Positions 7,271 through 14,789 of a stretch of DNA of 64,000 nucleotides are shown here, in pieces (position 1 is the first letter of the stretch; each line of letters begins with the position of its first letter). This stretch comes from Anaerolineae bacterium. GTDB taxonomy: Bacteria; Chloroflexota; Anaerolineae; 4572-78; J111. The stretch covers positions 124,001 through 188,000 of the forward strand of contig JAHDWA010000005.1 in NCBI GenBank assembly GCA_023382535.1, read 5' to 3'. The notes under the pieces were generated by a model. That model was not told the origin of the DNA. It saw only the letters and a program-made list of their open reading frames with translations, and made no database searches. Position numbers and translations under genes: made by a program.

Positions 7271-8133
7271 TCATCAACCTATCGGACGATGCCAATCTGA
7301 ACCTGACCAGCGCGCCCTACGACACGGAGGGCCTGACGGTGGCCATCCTGGGCAACAAGGGGATGGGCAAGAGCAACATCCTGGCGGTGTTTGCCGAGGA
7401 GAGCCACGCCAACCAGATCCCGTTCATCATCTTCGACCCGAACGGGGACGCGGCCAGCCTGCGCGAGCTGGGGCCGGACGTGGTGGTGGTCGGGAACCCG
7501 GCGCATGACGAGGCGCTCCGGCGGGCGCATTACCCGCTGTCGGTGGTGCAGCGCGACCCCGGATCGTTTGTGGATATGGCCCTGAAGGACGGCTACAGCC
7601 TGGTGGTGGACCTGAGCGACCAGGACGAGGGGGAGCCGTTAATGACCTTTACAACGCTCGTTAATCAGCACTACAAACGCGCCGGCAAACTGCGCACGCC
7701 CTGCTTCGTGCTGGTGGACGAAGCGCACCTGTTCGCGCCGCAGACCGGTGCGGATGAGGTCGAGCGGTTGAGCCGGCGGGCGCTGGGCAAGGTCAGCACC
7801 GACGGGCGCAAGCGGGGGATGATGCTGGTCACGGCGACGCAGCGGAGCACGTACCTGGACAAGCGGATCATCTTCAGCGCGAATGTGCGCATCTTCGGGA
7901 AGGTGACGTATTTTCCCGATTACCGGGCGTTTGCGGAATACACCCCGGCCACGTTCCAGCAGATGCGCGGGCTGCGGTCCGGGGAGGTTTACATTGTGAG
8001 CGAGAAGGCGTGGGGATTGACGCGGGTCAAGCGGCGGCAGACGACGGACCTGGGGGCGACCCCGGCCATCCGGGTGCGGCCGCGCGCGGCCCGGCCCTCG
8101 CTGGCGCAGTTGCAACTGCCGATGGAGGCGTAA
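7267..8133 (+). CDS. HerA/FtsK-like DNA translocase-type ATPase (DUF87 family)
   Basis: 288 residues. Walker A GNKGMGKS (~30-37), Walker B FVLVDEAH (~150-157), and the IIFDPNGD and TATQRSTYLDKRI segments typical of HerA-superfamily ATPases (sensor and arginine-finger region). It lacks the HAS barrel of chromosomal HerA and is compact, as in phage and plasmid members, which pump or process DNA or help segregation. The C-terminus is basic (RVRPRAARPS). TAATG overlap couples it to the next gene. Packaging, conjugation or replication roles cannot be separated from sequence alone. Confidence 0.82.
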   Translation: MIINLSDDANLNLTSAPYDTEGLTVAILGNKGMGKSNILAVFAEESHANQIPFIIFDPNGDAASLRELGPDVVVVGNPAHDEALRRAHYPLSVVQRDPGSFVDMALKDGYSLVVDLSDQDEGEPLMTFTTLVNQHYKRAGKLRTPCFVLVDEAHLFAPQTGADEVERLSRRALGKVSTDGRKRGMMLVTATQRSTYLDKRIIFSANVRIFGKVTYFPDYRAFAEYTPATFQQMRGLRSGEVYIVSEKAWGLTRVKRRQTTDLGATPAIRVRPRAARPSLAQLQLPMEA

Positions 8134-8999
8134 TGGGTGTGAAAATTTATTTAGCGGGCGGATTCTTTTGGAATGAGGACGATTGGCGTTACGACCTGGT
8201 TAATGGGCTGAATGGTAAAGCCCCGACGGTTCCGCTCCGAGGAGACTTGAAAAAGTGGGGCGTTTTGCCCAACGCGATCTTTGGATGTCTTGATTTTATT
8301 GGGCCTTACCCGATGAAACTGGATGGAGATAACGCATTTTTACTGAGAGAGGCTATCGAGGATTCTGATATCGTCTTTGCCTGGGCCGACAGGTTGTTGC
8401 CGTCGGAACTATCGAAGCTGAGTCTTGAAATCGGTTACGCCAAGGCCAGGGATAAGCTTGTCGGTGTTGGCTACAAGACGGAAATTGATTCGAGTTGGAA
8501 GGACATTTGGGTAGCGAGCCGGCTTGCTTCTTTTTTACCCTTCGATTACAAGGGAGAGACGCCGGAATTGGCCCTGAGAGAGTGTTTGCGCAGCTTGCTG
8601 GACTTCGTGCCACCAGAGCAGCGAATAGCTTTATGGAAGAGCAATAGTGCCAGGGGTCTGTTTGAACAGAAGTCGGGCAGGTTCGGGTACGTTTATGTGA
8701 TTCGGGCCGAAACCGGACATTACAAGATAGGCCGCACATCTAACGTGCCGGACAGGATGAAACTATTTGGGGTTAAGCTTCCCTTCCAGTTCGAGATCGT
8801 CAATTATTTCCCCTGCGAGGATATGGTGAGAGTTGAGTCCTGGTTGCACGAACTCTATGCTGATAGCAGGGTGAACGGCGAATGGTTTTCTTTATCAGAC
8901 GACAATGCCGCATCGTTGAGATCAATATATTACGCGGATGACCTTGGATGCTGGAACAAGTCAGGTGAACTAGAGCTTTATTTGCGAAACAAGGGTTAG
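8133..8999 (+). CDS. Nucleoside deoxyribosyltransferase-like domain fused to T5orf172/GIY-YIG-like domain
   Basis: 288 residues; ATG 8133 overlaps the upstream stop, so the in-frame extension from 8010 is rejected. Residues 1-120 resemble nucleoside 2-deoxyribosyltransferases: KIYLAGGFF at the start, DSDIVFAWAD in the middle, then SLEIGYAKARDKLVGVGY, the usual ELGxAxAxGK nucleotide-binding end. Residues ~180-265 match the MUG113/T5orf172 branch of GIY-YIG nucleases: GYVYVIRAETGHYKIGRTSN, then ESWLHELYADSRVNGEWFSL. The product could act on modified bases or nucleotides and cut DNA. I know both domains separately, not as this fusion. Base use here is lower in GC than its neighbours. Confidence 0.72.
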   Translation: MGVKIYLAGGFFWNEDDWRYDLVNGLNGKAPTVPLRGDLKKWGVLPNAIFGCLDFIGPYPMKLDGDNAFLLREAIEDSDIVFAWADRLLPSELSKLSLEIGYAKARDKLVGVGYKTEIDSSWKDIWVASRLASFLPFDYKGETPELALRECLRSLLDFVPPEQRIALWKSNSARGLFEQKSGRFGYVYVIRAETGHYKIGRTSNVPDRMKLFGVKLPFQFEIVNYFPCEDMVRVESWLHELYADSRVNGEWFSLSDDNAASLRSIYYADDLGCWNKSGELELYLRNKG

Positions 9000-9000
9000 T

Positions 9001-9981
9001 ATGGCTTCCAGAAGAATGATAGACCCCGCCATCTGGCAATCAGAATCAATGGCCGAACTGACGCGAGAGCAGCGGCTGCTATTTATCGGACTATTCTCTA
9101 ACGCCGACGACCAGGGCCGGCTGCGCGGCAACGCGAATTTAATTCGTTCAATAGTTTTTCCATTCGATGAGGATATTCCGACGGAGCAAATCAAATCAGA
9201 CCTGGAAGCAATTGCGGCGCAGGGCTGCATTGTCATGTACGAGATTGAGGGTAAAGAGTTTATCCAGGTCGTTCACTGGTGGGATTACCAATCGCCGCAA
9301 TGGGCATACCCATCCAAATACCCGGCCCCACCGGGATGGAACGACCGGCTGAGATACCGGAAGGATAACAGAGTGATTGTCTGCAATTGGACGCCGGACC
9401 ATAGCGATTATACCCCAATTCAAGAGACCGCGGACGGGGCGTCACCCTCCCAAGTGTCCGGTGATACCCCGGAAAATACTGGTGATTTACCTAAAGCCTT
9501 ACCTAAAGCTTTAGGTGGCTCCATAGCGTTAGGATTAGGGTTAGGATTAGAAATAGAAAATAAAAAAGAATTAGAAGCTGCGGCTGCTTTAGCGGAAGTG
9601 AGCACGATTTATCAGAACGAAATCGGCCCTATTTCCCCACTGATACGGGATGAATTGTTGGATTTGTGCGAGACCTATCCGCCGGACTGGATTCCCCTGG
9701 CGATAGGGGCGGCAGTGGAACAAAACGTTCGTAAATTGAGTTATATCAAGGGCGTGCTGAGGGACTGGAAGGCAGTTGGGGGGCCACAACAAAGCAAACC
9801 CAGGAGTAAATACAGGAGCAAAGATGCAAAATCTACACCACCTGGTCCAAACCGAAATGGAGACACAGCAGATCCGGCGAACAACGCCGCCATCCACGCC
9901 CTCCTCGACCGATTCGAGTCGGGAGAGCTTGGCGCAGACGAGGCCCGGCGACAGCTCGCCGCTTTCGGTTACGTTCTCTGA
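9001..9981 (+). CDS. DnaD-like replisome organiser
   Basis: 326 residues, starting two bases after the previous stop. The N-terminus (SRRMIDPAIWQSESMAELTR, then LLFIGLFSNADDQGRLRG) is the winged-helix N-terminal module of phage replisome organisers. Residues ~195-265 (SPLIRDELLDLCETYPPDWI, later LSYIKGVLRDWKAVG) are the DnaD/DnaB_2 C-terminal module that binds ssDNA and loads the initiation complex. The linker (130-190) is Pro/Gly/Leu-rich. It immediately precedes a helicase-loader gene, the classic origin-recognition/loader pair. The 3' end overlaps the loader gene by about 158 bases in another frame. Confidence 0.82.
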   Translation: MASRRMIDPAIWQSESMAELTREQRLLFIGLFSNADDQGRLRGNANLIRSIVFPFDEDIPTEQIKSDLEAIAAQGCIVMYEIEGKEFIQVVHWWDYQSPQWAYPSKYPAPPGWNDRLRYRKDNRVIVCNWTPDHSDYTPIQETADGASPSQVSGDTPENTGDLPKALPKALGGSIALGLGLGLEIENKKELEAAAALAEVSTIYQNEIGPISPLIRDELLDLCETYPPDWIPLAIGAAVEQNVRKLSYIKGVLRDWKAVGGPQQSKPRSKYRSKDAKSTPPGPNRNGDTADPANNAAIHALLDRFESGELGADEARRQLAAFGYVL

Positions 9982-10711
9982 CTGCTGCCCGGTGTGCGGG
10001 TGCGAGCCGGGCGTGCCGGGGTACGTGCGGCGGGATGTGCCGCCCAACCATCCCGATTTCGGGCGGCATTATATCGAGCCGTGCCCGCTGTGCCACGCCA
10101 AAACGATGGCGGAACGGAAGCGGTTTATGGCTCCGCTGGAGGGGCAGCTTAACGAGCACTCGTTCGAGAACTTTGACGACCAGCTCAACCAGGCGGCGCT
10201 GCTGGCCGCGGTCGAGTTTGCGGCGAATCCCCAGGGGATTCTGGTGCTTTGGGGCGGGAACGGGCGGGGCAAGACGCACCTCGTGGCGGCCATCCACAAC
10301 CGGCTGCGGGAGTACGGCGCGCCGTGCCGGTATTTCAGCCTGCCGGACCTGACCAGCAAGCTACGGGAGCTGGTCGGGGAGGATGAGGAGCTGTCGCCAG
10401 AGGCGTTTTACCAGTACGTGAGCGGCTTCCCGATTCTGTTGATTGACGATATTGACTATGCCGACATCCGGCGCTGGACCCGGGAGCAGGTGTTCCGCCT
10501 GTTCAACCGGCGCTACATCAATCACCGGCAGGTGGGGACGGTGCTGGCGATGGAGTTCGACCCGAATAAGGACGGGGAGATGAAGTGGCTGTTTAGCCGG
10601 ATCAACGACGAGCGCATGGTGGTGGTGCGGATGGAGGGGCCCGATAACCGGCCCAGGGCGGGAATGATCCAGCGGCTGCTGAAGGCGAAGCGGGCGTTGG
10701 TGGGGAAATAG
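9824..10711 (+). CDS. DnaC/IstB-like replicative helicase loader
   Basis: 295 residues from ATG 9824 (AGGAGCAAAG upstream); ATG 9851 or 9857 are alternatives and would reduce the overlap with the DnaD gene. After a low-complexity start there is a zinc knuckle CCPVCGC...CPLCH (~50-90), then an AAA+ core: LWGGNGRGKTHL (Walker A), ILLIDDIDYADI (Walker B) and FNRRYINHRQVGTVLAMEF. This is the layout of DnaC/DnaI-type loaders, including the N-terminal zinc module of DnaI. It should deliver the host DnaB helicase to the element origin with the DnaD-like partner. Confidence 0.85.
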   Translation: MQNLHHLVQTEMETQQIRRTTPPSTPSSTDSSRESLAQTRPGDSSPLSVTFSDCCPVCGCEPGVPGYVRRDVPPNHPDFGRHYIEPCPLCHAKTMAERKRFMAPLEGQLNEHSFENFDDQLNQAALLAAVEFAANPQGILVLWGGNGRGKTHLVAAIHNRLREYGAPCRYFSLPDLTSKLRELVGEDEELSPEAFYQYVSGFPILLIDDIDYADIRRWTREQVFRLFNRRYINHRQVGTVLAMEFDPNKDGEMKWLFSRINDERMVVVRMEGPDNRPRAGMIQRLLKAKRALVGK

Positions 10712-10750
10712 GGAGTAGGGAGTAAGGAGTAGGGAGTAAGGAGTAGGCAG
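10709..10750. repeat. GGAGTAAGGAGTAGGG word repeat (family A) within the element
   Basis: About four imperfect copies of GGGAGTA/AGGAGTA in the gap before the next gene. The same words, with their reverse complement, form the 30061-30118 repeat on the chromosome. This shows the chromosomal repeat family also occupies the integrated element. Confidence 0.75.
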
Positions 10751-10752
10751 AA

Positions 10753-11193
10753 ATGGAGGTAAGGGTTGTGAGTGACAAAGCGGAAAAGGCCGACAGGGAG
10801 AAAATCAGCGATTTGCCGGGGTTTGTGCTGGCGGTGAAGGAGGAGTATTGCAGTTTGTCGGGAAACCGGAAGGGGTTGTTCGAGCTGCTGGGGAGCCGGA
10901 TCAACGAGGTGAAAGTGGGCGAGGTCGAGGAAGAGGAATATATCCGGCGGTGGTGCCCGGACCGGCCCACGGAGAAGGCGTTTGAGAGGTTCTTCCGGGA
11001 GGTGCTGGCGCTGGTATTCTACAATCTGTCCATATCGGAGGCGGTTGGGGCCAGCCTGCGCCAGGCGGTGACGAATCTGGAGGCGGCGATTTACGACAAG
11101 TACGGGCTGGATCACGGAGCCATCATCAGCCTGATTTCCTGGGAGACGCTGAGACGAACGGGGGCAAATCCAAACGAGGAGCAGGAGCAATGA
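10753..11193 (+). CDS. Hypothetical helical element protein
   Basis: 146 residues from ATG 10753. GTG 10768 is an equally good start because GGAGG lies 8 bases before it. Predominantly helical and acidic (EVEEEEYIRRW, EKAFERFFREVLALVFYNLS). No cysteines, membrane helix or known motif. It overlaps the next gene by four bases. It lies just after the helicase loader, so a replication accessory role is possible but unsupported. Confidence 0.6.
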   Translation: MEVRVVSDKAEKADREKISDLPGFVLAVKEEYCSLSGNRKGLFELLGSRINEVKVGEVEEEEYIRRWCPDRPTEKAFERFFREVLALVFYNLSISEAVGASLRQAVTNLEAAIYDKYGLDHGAIISLISWETLRRTGANPNEEQEQ

Positions 11194-11462
11194 TACAGCT
11201 AGGGCTGCTGGGATTGATCGTGCTTTTGGCGGCGGTAATTGTCGAGGCGATTCTGTTTGTGCTCTTTGGCCGCCGGCAGCGGCGGGAGATCGAGTGGCGG
11301 GAGAGGCGGATCGCGGTCCTGACGGCGGCGATACGGAACAACGAGGTATATACGCTGGAATTGCAGCAGCGGTGCGAGCGATACCGGCGGATGCTGCCGC
11401 CTCCCTGCTTCAGTCAGCACGAAACGTTAGAGGGGCGGCGGTTTTGGGTGTGGTGGAATTAG
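11190..11462 (+). CDS. Small membrane-anchored coiled-coil protein
   Basis: 90 residues. Residues 3-26 are one strong transmembrane helix (LGLLGLIVLLAAVIVEAILF), followed by a basic stop-transfer stretch (GRRQRREIEWRERR) and a short helix. The topology suggests N-out/C-in with a cytoplasmic charged segment. Small proteins of this kind in phages include spanin or holin accessories, but it lies among replication genes and I assign no function. Confidence 0.6.
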   Translation: MIQLGLLGLIVLLAAVIVEAILFVLFGRRQRREIEWRERRIAVLTAAIRNNEVYTLELQQRCERYRRMLPPPCFSQHETLEGRRFWVWWN

Positions 11463-11465
11463 ATT

Positions 11466-11747
11466 ATGAGACCAGTCAGTTTTCACCCAAAGGAAGTGTT
11501 TTATATCTCGCCGGAGCCGGAGATTGGGCCGCTGCCGGTGGTGCGGATTATGTATGGCGACGGCGCGCTTGGCCTGATCTCGTGCTGGAAGCCGTCGTTT
11601 TGGGACGTGGTGCGGATGGTGTTGGGCCGGCCCGTGTACCTGGTGCTGCTGAGCGCGGTGCAGCCGCCGGTGTTCCTGTCTACGGACCGGGACGAGGTGA
11701 TCGGGCCGGAGGAACCGGCGGCGGACAGGAACGGGACGGGTGGTTGA
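11466..11747 (+). CDS. Conserved-looking phage protein (WKPSFWD...RPVYLVLL type)
   Basis: 93 residues. The central SCWKPSFWDVVRMVLGRPVY followed by a hydrophobic strand and QPPVFLST is a pattern I recognise from many small phage hypothetical proteins, where the Trp-rich helix precedes a beta strand. There is no signal peptide or catalytic motif. TGATG overlap with the next gene implies translational coupling. Confidence 0.6.
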   Translation: MRPVSFHPKEVFYISPEPEIGPLPVVRIMYGDGALGLISCWKPSFWDVVRMVLGRPVYLVLLSAVQPPVFLSTDRDEVIGPEEPAADRNGTGG

Positions 11748-12049
11748 TGGCCGGTGTTCAGTACATTACCGAGGCGGCGCTCGATGCGATGCACGCGCAG
11801 TACCAGGCCAAGGCGCGGGCTTACGAGGAACTGGCGCTCGCATCGGCTTACGTTATCAGCCAGTTGACGTGGCAGTTGGCCCTGGCCAACGCCAGGGCGA
11901 AGGATTACGAGGCGCTGCTGGCCAGGCTGAACGAGCAGGAGCACGCCTTTCAGAACGTGCTGGCCTGGCGGGCGGAGAACGAGCACCTGTGGGGAGTGGT
12001 GGCGGAATTGGACCGGATGGTGAGGGAGTATGAGGCGAAAAGTGAGTGA
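11747..12049 (+). CDS. Small helical protein
   Basis: 100 residues. ATG 11747 overlaps the preceding stop; the long in-frame extension to 11294 is a shadow of the two upstream genes. The sequence is nearly all alpha-helical, rich in Ala, Glu and Leu (LALANARAKDYEALLARLNE), suggesting a coiled-coil or bundle. It overlaps the following methylase by 20 bases. Function unknown. Confidence 0.55.
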   Translation: MAGVQYITEAALDAMHAQYQAKARAYEELALASAYVISQLTWQLALANARAKDYEALLARLNEQEHAFQNVLAWRAENEHLWGVVAELDRMVREYEAKSE

Positions 12050-12902
12050 TAAAGCGGATAGGCCGGCCCTGCGCTATCACGGGTCAAAATATGCGCTGTC
12101 CGGCTGGATCATTGGCCACTTCCCGCGCCATGAGTGTTACGTTGAACCGTATGGGGGGGGTGCGGGGGTGCTGCTGCAAAAGTCACGCTCCTGGCTGGAA
12201 GTCTATAACGATTTAGACCAACAGGTGGTCAATTTCTTCCGCGTGCTGCGGGAGCAGCCGGACGACCTGGTTCGGCAGATCGAGCTAACCCCTTACGCCA
12301 AGGTGGAATGGGAGCTGTCTTATAGCGACGCTGCTGAGCCTCTGGAGCAAGCCAGGCGGTTTTATGTCCGGTCTTATATGAATATTGCCGGGGCAACTTC
12401 ACAGTGGCGGAGCGGCTGGCGGCGGCAGAAGGTCGTCACCAAGCAGAACGGCAAGAGGCGGATGACGCCGGCTCCAATCTCTTTTATGCGGGTGGATCAC
12501 CTGTACGCCATTGCGAACCGGCTAAAGGGCGTGCAGATTGAGTGCGACCAGGCCCGGGCCGTGATCGAGCGCTACGATACGCCGGAGACGCTGTTCTACC
12601 TTGACCCGCCGTACCCCAGCTCGACACGGGGGCGGTGGAAGAAAACGGCTTACGCTCACGAAATGAGCGACGAAGAGCACCGGGAACTGGCCGGAACCCT
12701 ACAGGGGATTGCCGGGATGGCTATCATCAGCGGCTACCGGTGCGAGCTGTATGACAATCTGTACCCGGACTGGACGAGAGTGGAGCGGAATGTAAGGGTC
12801 AATGGGGCAGGACACGCGATTGAATCGCTGTGGTTGTCGCCAGCGGTGGAAAAGAATAGATTGCCATTGTTTGCTTTAGGAGGGATACGGGAAGACGTAT
12901 GA
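12030..12902 (+). CDS. D12-class N6-adenine DNA methyltransferase (Dam-like)
   Basis: 290 residues. Signature motifs of the D12/alpha class: RYHGSKYALSGWIIGHFP (motif X), YVEPYGGGAGVLL (motif I, AdoMet binding), YNDLDQQVVNFF (motif III region) and FYLDPPYP (motif IV, catalytic DPPY, ~191). The intervening target-recognition region includes SGWRRQKVVTKQNG. It methylates adenine in a short target. It opens a four-gene block (methylase, GNAT-like, transporter, second TGT-like) joined by overlaps of four to about nineteen bases, implying one modification operon. Confidence 0.92.
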   Translation: MRRKVSDKADRPALRYHGSKYALSGWIIGHFPRHECYVEPYGGGAGVLLQKSRSWLEVYNDLDQQVVNFFRVLREQPDDLVRQIELTPYAKVEWELSYSDAAEPLEQARRFYVRSYMNIAGATSQWRSGWRRQKVVTKQNGKRRMTPAPISFMRVDHLYAIANRLKGVQIECDQARAVIERYDTPETLFYLDPPYPSSTRGRWKKTAYAHEMSDEEHRELAGTLQGIAGMAIISGYRCELYDNLYPDWTRVERNVRVNGAGHAIESLWLSPAVEKNRLPLFALGGIREDV

Positions 12903-13234
12903 TTTTTGAGACTTTATGGGAAAGCGTCCAGCGCGGTGAGCTGATGCTGATTGACGGTGGCTTCTGCCACTGGCATCTGTGCAAACGAGACGACCCGCGT
13001 CGAAAGATTGAGGCCGGCCAGATCACCATCCGGGAGATTATTTCCACCCGAACTGGCGCCGGAACCGAAATACTCGAAACGCTGAAGCGCGTACCGGGAG
13101 CGAAGTCTCTCTTCGCCCGCTGCCCGGTTGACCTCGACTCTAACGAATGGTACCGGCGGAGAGGCTTCGCCCTGGTAGGAACCGAAACAACCCAAACCGG
13201 ACGCCAATTAAACTTATGGAGGTTACGCTTATGA
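12899..13234 (+). CDS. Small GNAT-like acetyltransferase
   Basis: 111 residues overlapping the methylase by four bases. The pattern ITIREIISTRTGAGTEILET, then SLFARCPVDLDSNEWYRRRG, then TGRQLNLWRL matches compact phage GNAT proteins: a strand carrying the basic residues, the loop where acetyl-CoA phosphates bind, and the conserved YxRxGF helix. It is shorter than a full GNAT (usually 140-180), so some elements are missing or replaced by DGGFCHWHLCKRDD. The substrate is unknown; location in a DNA-modification block raises the possibility that it acts on a modified base. Confidence 0.65.
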   Translation: MIFETLWESVQRGELMLIDGGFCHWHLCKRDDPRRKIEAGQITIREIISTRTGAGTEILETLKRVPGAKSLFARCPVDLDSNEWYRRRGFALVGTETTQTGRQLNLWRLRL

Positions 13235-13725
13235 ACTGGGCCATGATCTACGTCGCCGCTGTGCTCGTCGCGCAGTACACTGCTGTTTGGTTCATCCCGC
13301 TGCCAATTTTCGGACTGGTCGCGCTGGGGACAGCGGCTTTTGGGGCGACTTTTACCGCTCGCGATTACGTTCACCGGCTGGGCCGGCTGCGGGTTTACCT
13401 GATGATTGCCGTCGCCATCCTGGCTTCGGTGGTCCTGTCCCTGGCCGGGCACGTGGATTGGCGGATTATTGCGGCCTCGGTGGTCGCTATCGGCCTGTCG
13501 GAAACGGCAGACACCGAGGTGTACCAGAGGCTGCTGGGCTGTCATTGGTTGGTGCGGGTGGCTGGCTCCAACTCGGTCAGTATCCCGCTCGATTCGGTGG
13601 TGTTCAATGCCGTTGCCTTCGCCGGGGTCTTTGCCTGGCCCGTGCTGGCAGCCATCGTGTTTGGTGAAATCGTCGTCAAGTTCATTGCCGGAGCATCGGT
13701 AGCATTATGGCGGCACTCGAAATAA
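13231..13725 (+). CDS. VUT/YhhQ-type queuosine-precursor transporter
   Basis: 164 residues, four or five hydrophobic helices. ATG 13231 overlaps the GNAT stop by four bases. Family features: a LVALGTAAFGATFTARDYVH loop, a second set of helices LRVYLMIAVAILASVVLSLA, then SETADTEVYQRLL and the conserved SNSVSIPLDSVVFNAVAFAG, where the Ser/Asp-rich segment marks the substrate path in the VUT (DUF165/YhhQ) family. Family members import preQ0/preQ1-like 7-deazaguanines. This copy is shorter than the ~220-residue host type, as in phages. With DpdA in the same element, it probably supplies the base for DNA modification. Confidence 0.78.
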   Translation: MNWAMIYVAAVLVAQYTAVWFIPLPIFGLVALGTAAFGATFTARDYVHRLGRLRVYLMIAVAILASVVLSLAGHVDWRIIAASVVAIGLSETADTEVYQRLLGCHWLVRVAGSNSVSIPLDSVVFNAVAFAGVFAWPVLAAIVFGEIVVKFIAGASVALWRHSK

Positions 13726-14420
13726 TCTTCTGTCAAGGGGGCAACCCCACGTTCCACGAGATAGCGACTGGGGCCGGCTTCCTGCCCGGCGCACGGCTGC
13801 CGGATACCGTTTACGGACCGCTGCATTTCGTGGATCAGGAGTGGGAGAATCCCGATAGGGACCGATATATGGGCGAGCTGAAAAAGCACCTCCCTCCTAT
13901 GGCGACCGTGCTCGATTGGGAGAGACCGGAGCAGTTAGGAGAGGTGTTGGGTTGGGCTGAAGATGCGGCAAGATTTGTCGAGGTTGTAATCATCATCCCC
14001 AAGGTGATCGGCGGGATCGGCCAATTACCCCGGATGATCGGAGGCCGTCCGGTCCGGCTCGGATACTCCGTTCCGACTCGATTCAGCGGGACGCCTGTCC
14101 CGGCCTGGGAGTTCAGAGGGTGGCCCGTTCACTTGTTGGGGGGAAGCCCTCAGCAACAGGCCAGGCTTTACCATTACTTCGATACCGTCAGCGTGGACGG
14201 GAATATGATGAGCAAGATGGCGACCGGACAGACTCCTTCCGGGATCGTCTCGGTCTGGCAGCCCTACGGACGGAAATATAAGAAGGGGCATTTCGTCCCG
14301 CTCGATGAGTACAGAATGGTCGAGTTCGGACTGCCGAAGGTCGAAAAGGATGCGCCGGAAGCGGCGTTTGAATATAGCTGCAAGAACGTCATGGCGATGT
14401 GGCGGGCGAAGTTGAGATAG
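13707..14420 (+). CDS. Second TGT/DpdA-like protein (DUF6610-type pattern)
   Basis: 237 residues; its start overlaps the transporter by 19 bases. After FCQGGNPTFHEI there is a strand-rich barrel: VLGWAEDAARFVEVVIIIPK, RLGYSVPTRFSGTPVP (~117), WPVHLLGGSPQQQARLYHYF (~140) and DTVSVDGNMMSKMAT (~160). The last two line up with HVLGVSSP...GVDSFDGASHFKQA of the first DpdA, with the same HxLGxSP and an Asp in the nucleophile position. The zinc CxCxxC cluster is absent. I read it as a compact member of the same superfamily, possibly a DpdA2-type enzyme. Alternatively it is a non-catalytic partner. The pairing with the transporter is strong context for 7-deazaguanine use. Confidence 0.62.
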   Translation: MAALEIIFCQGGNPTFHEIATGAGFLPGARLPDTVYGPLHFVDQEWENPDRDRYMGELKKHLPPMATVLDWERPEQLGEVLGWAEDAARFVEVVIIIPKVIGGIGQLPRMIGGRPVRLGYSVPTRFSGTPVPAWEFRGWPVHLLGGSPQQQARLYHYFDTVSVDGNMMSKMATGQTPSGIVSVWQPYGRKYKKGHFVPLDEYRMVEFGLPKVEKDAPEAAFEYSCKNVMAMWRAKLR

Positions 14421-14468
14421 GAAGCAGGATTGGTAACGTTCATTATGCGACCTAGATTTGGAGGTAGT

Positions 14469-14789
14469 ATGTTTCACTGGCAAGATAATACATTTTTTGG
14501 ACGGCGGGAAGATGGCAGCGTAAGAATATTAAGATTTAACAATCTGCCGACTAATTGGCCGGATGCTGATGGTGAATACCCATCGGCTGAGATTGACTTA
14601 ACTATCTCTGATAATCATTGGGGGTCTATTGTTGCCTCAGTTAGCCACGCAGGAGAAGAAAGCGGGCGTTGGTTTCAGGCGATGGATTTTCACAATGGAA
14701 CAGATACATTTGCACTCTCTGGGTGGATGGGTGACACATCCTTGAAGGAGAAAGGAACGACCCATGACGGCAATCTGTCCTTTTTTTGA
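14469..14789 (+). CDS. Hypothetical element protein
   Basis: 106 residues from ATG 14469, which has GGAGG very close upstream; ATG 14445 is an alternative. Trp/Asp/Gly-rich beta sequence (FHWQDNTFFGRREDGSVRIL). It overlaps the next gene by 26 bases. GC content drops here compared with the preceding methylase block and stays lower to about 15.8 kb. No family recognised. Confidence 0.55.
   Translation: MFHWQDNTFFGRREDGSVRILRFNNLPTNWPDADGEYPSAEIDLTISDNHWGSIVASVSHAGEESGRWFQAMDFHNGTDTFALSGWMGDTSLKEKGTTHDGNLSFF

Noticed and set aside
9528..9552. TTAGGATTAGGGTTAGGATTAG telomere-like repeat in the DnaD-like gene
   Set aside because: It encodes the Leu/Gly linker (LGLGLGLE) of the protein and has only about three units; no terminus or replication meaning is likely.
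13150..13231. preQ1/preQ0-type riboswitch before the transporter
   Set aside because: The transporter overlaps the preceding gene; no pseudoknot-like H-type pattern with the C-rich loop was found.
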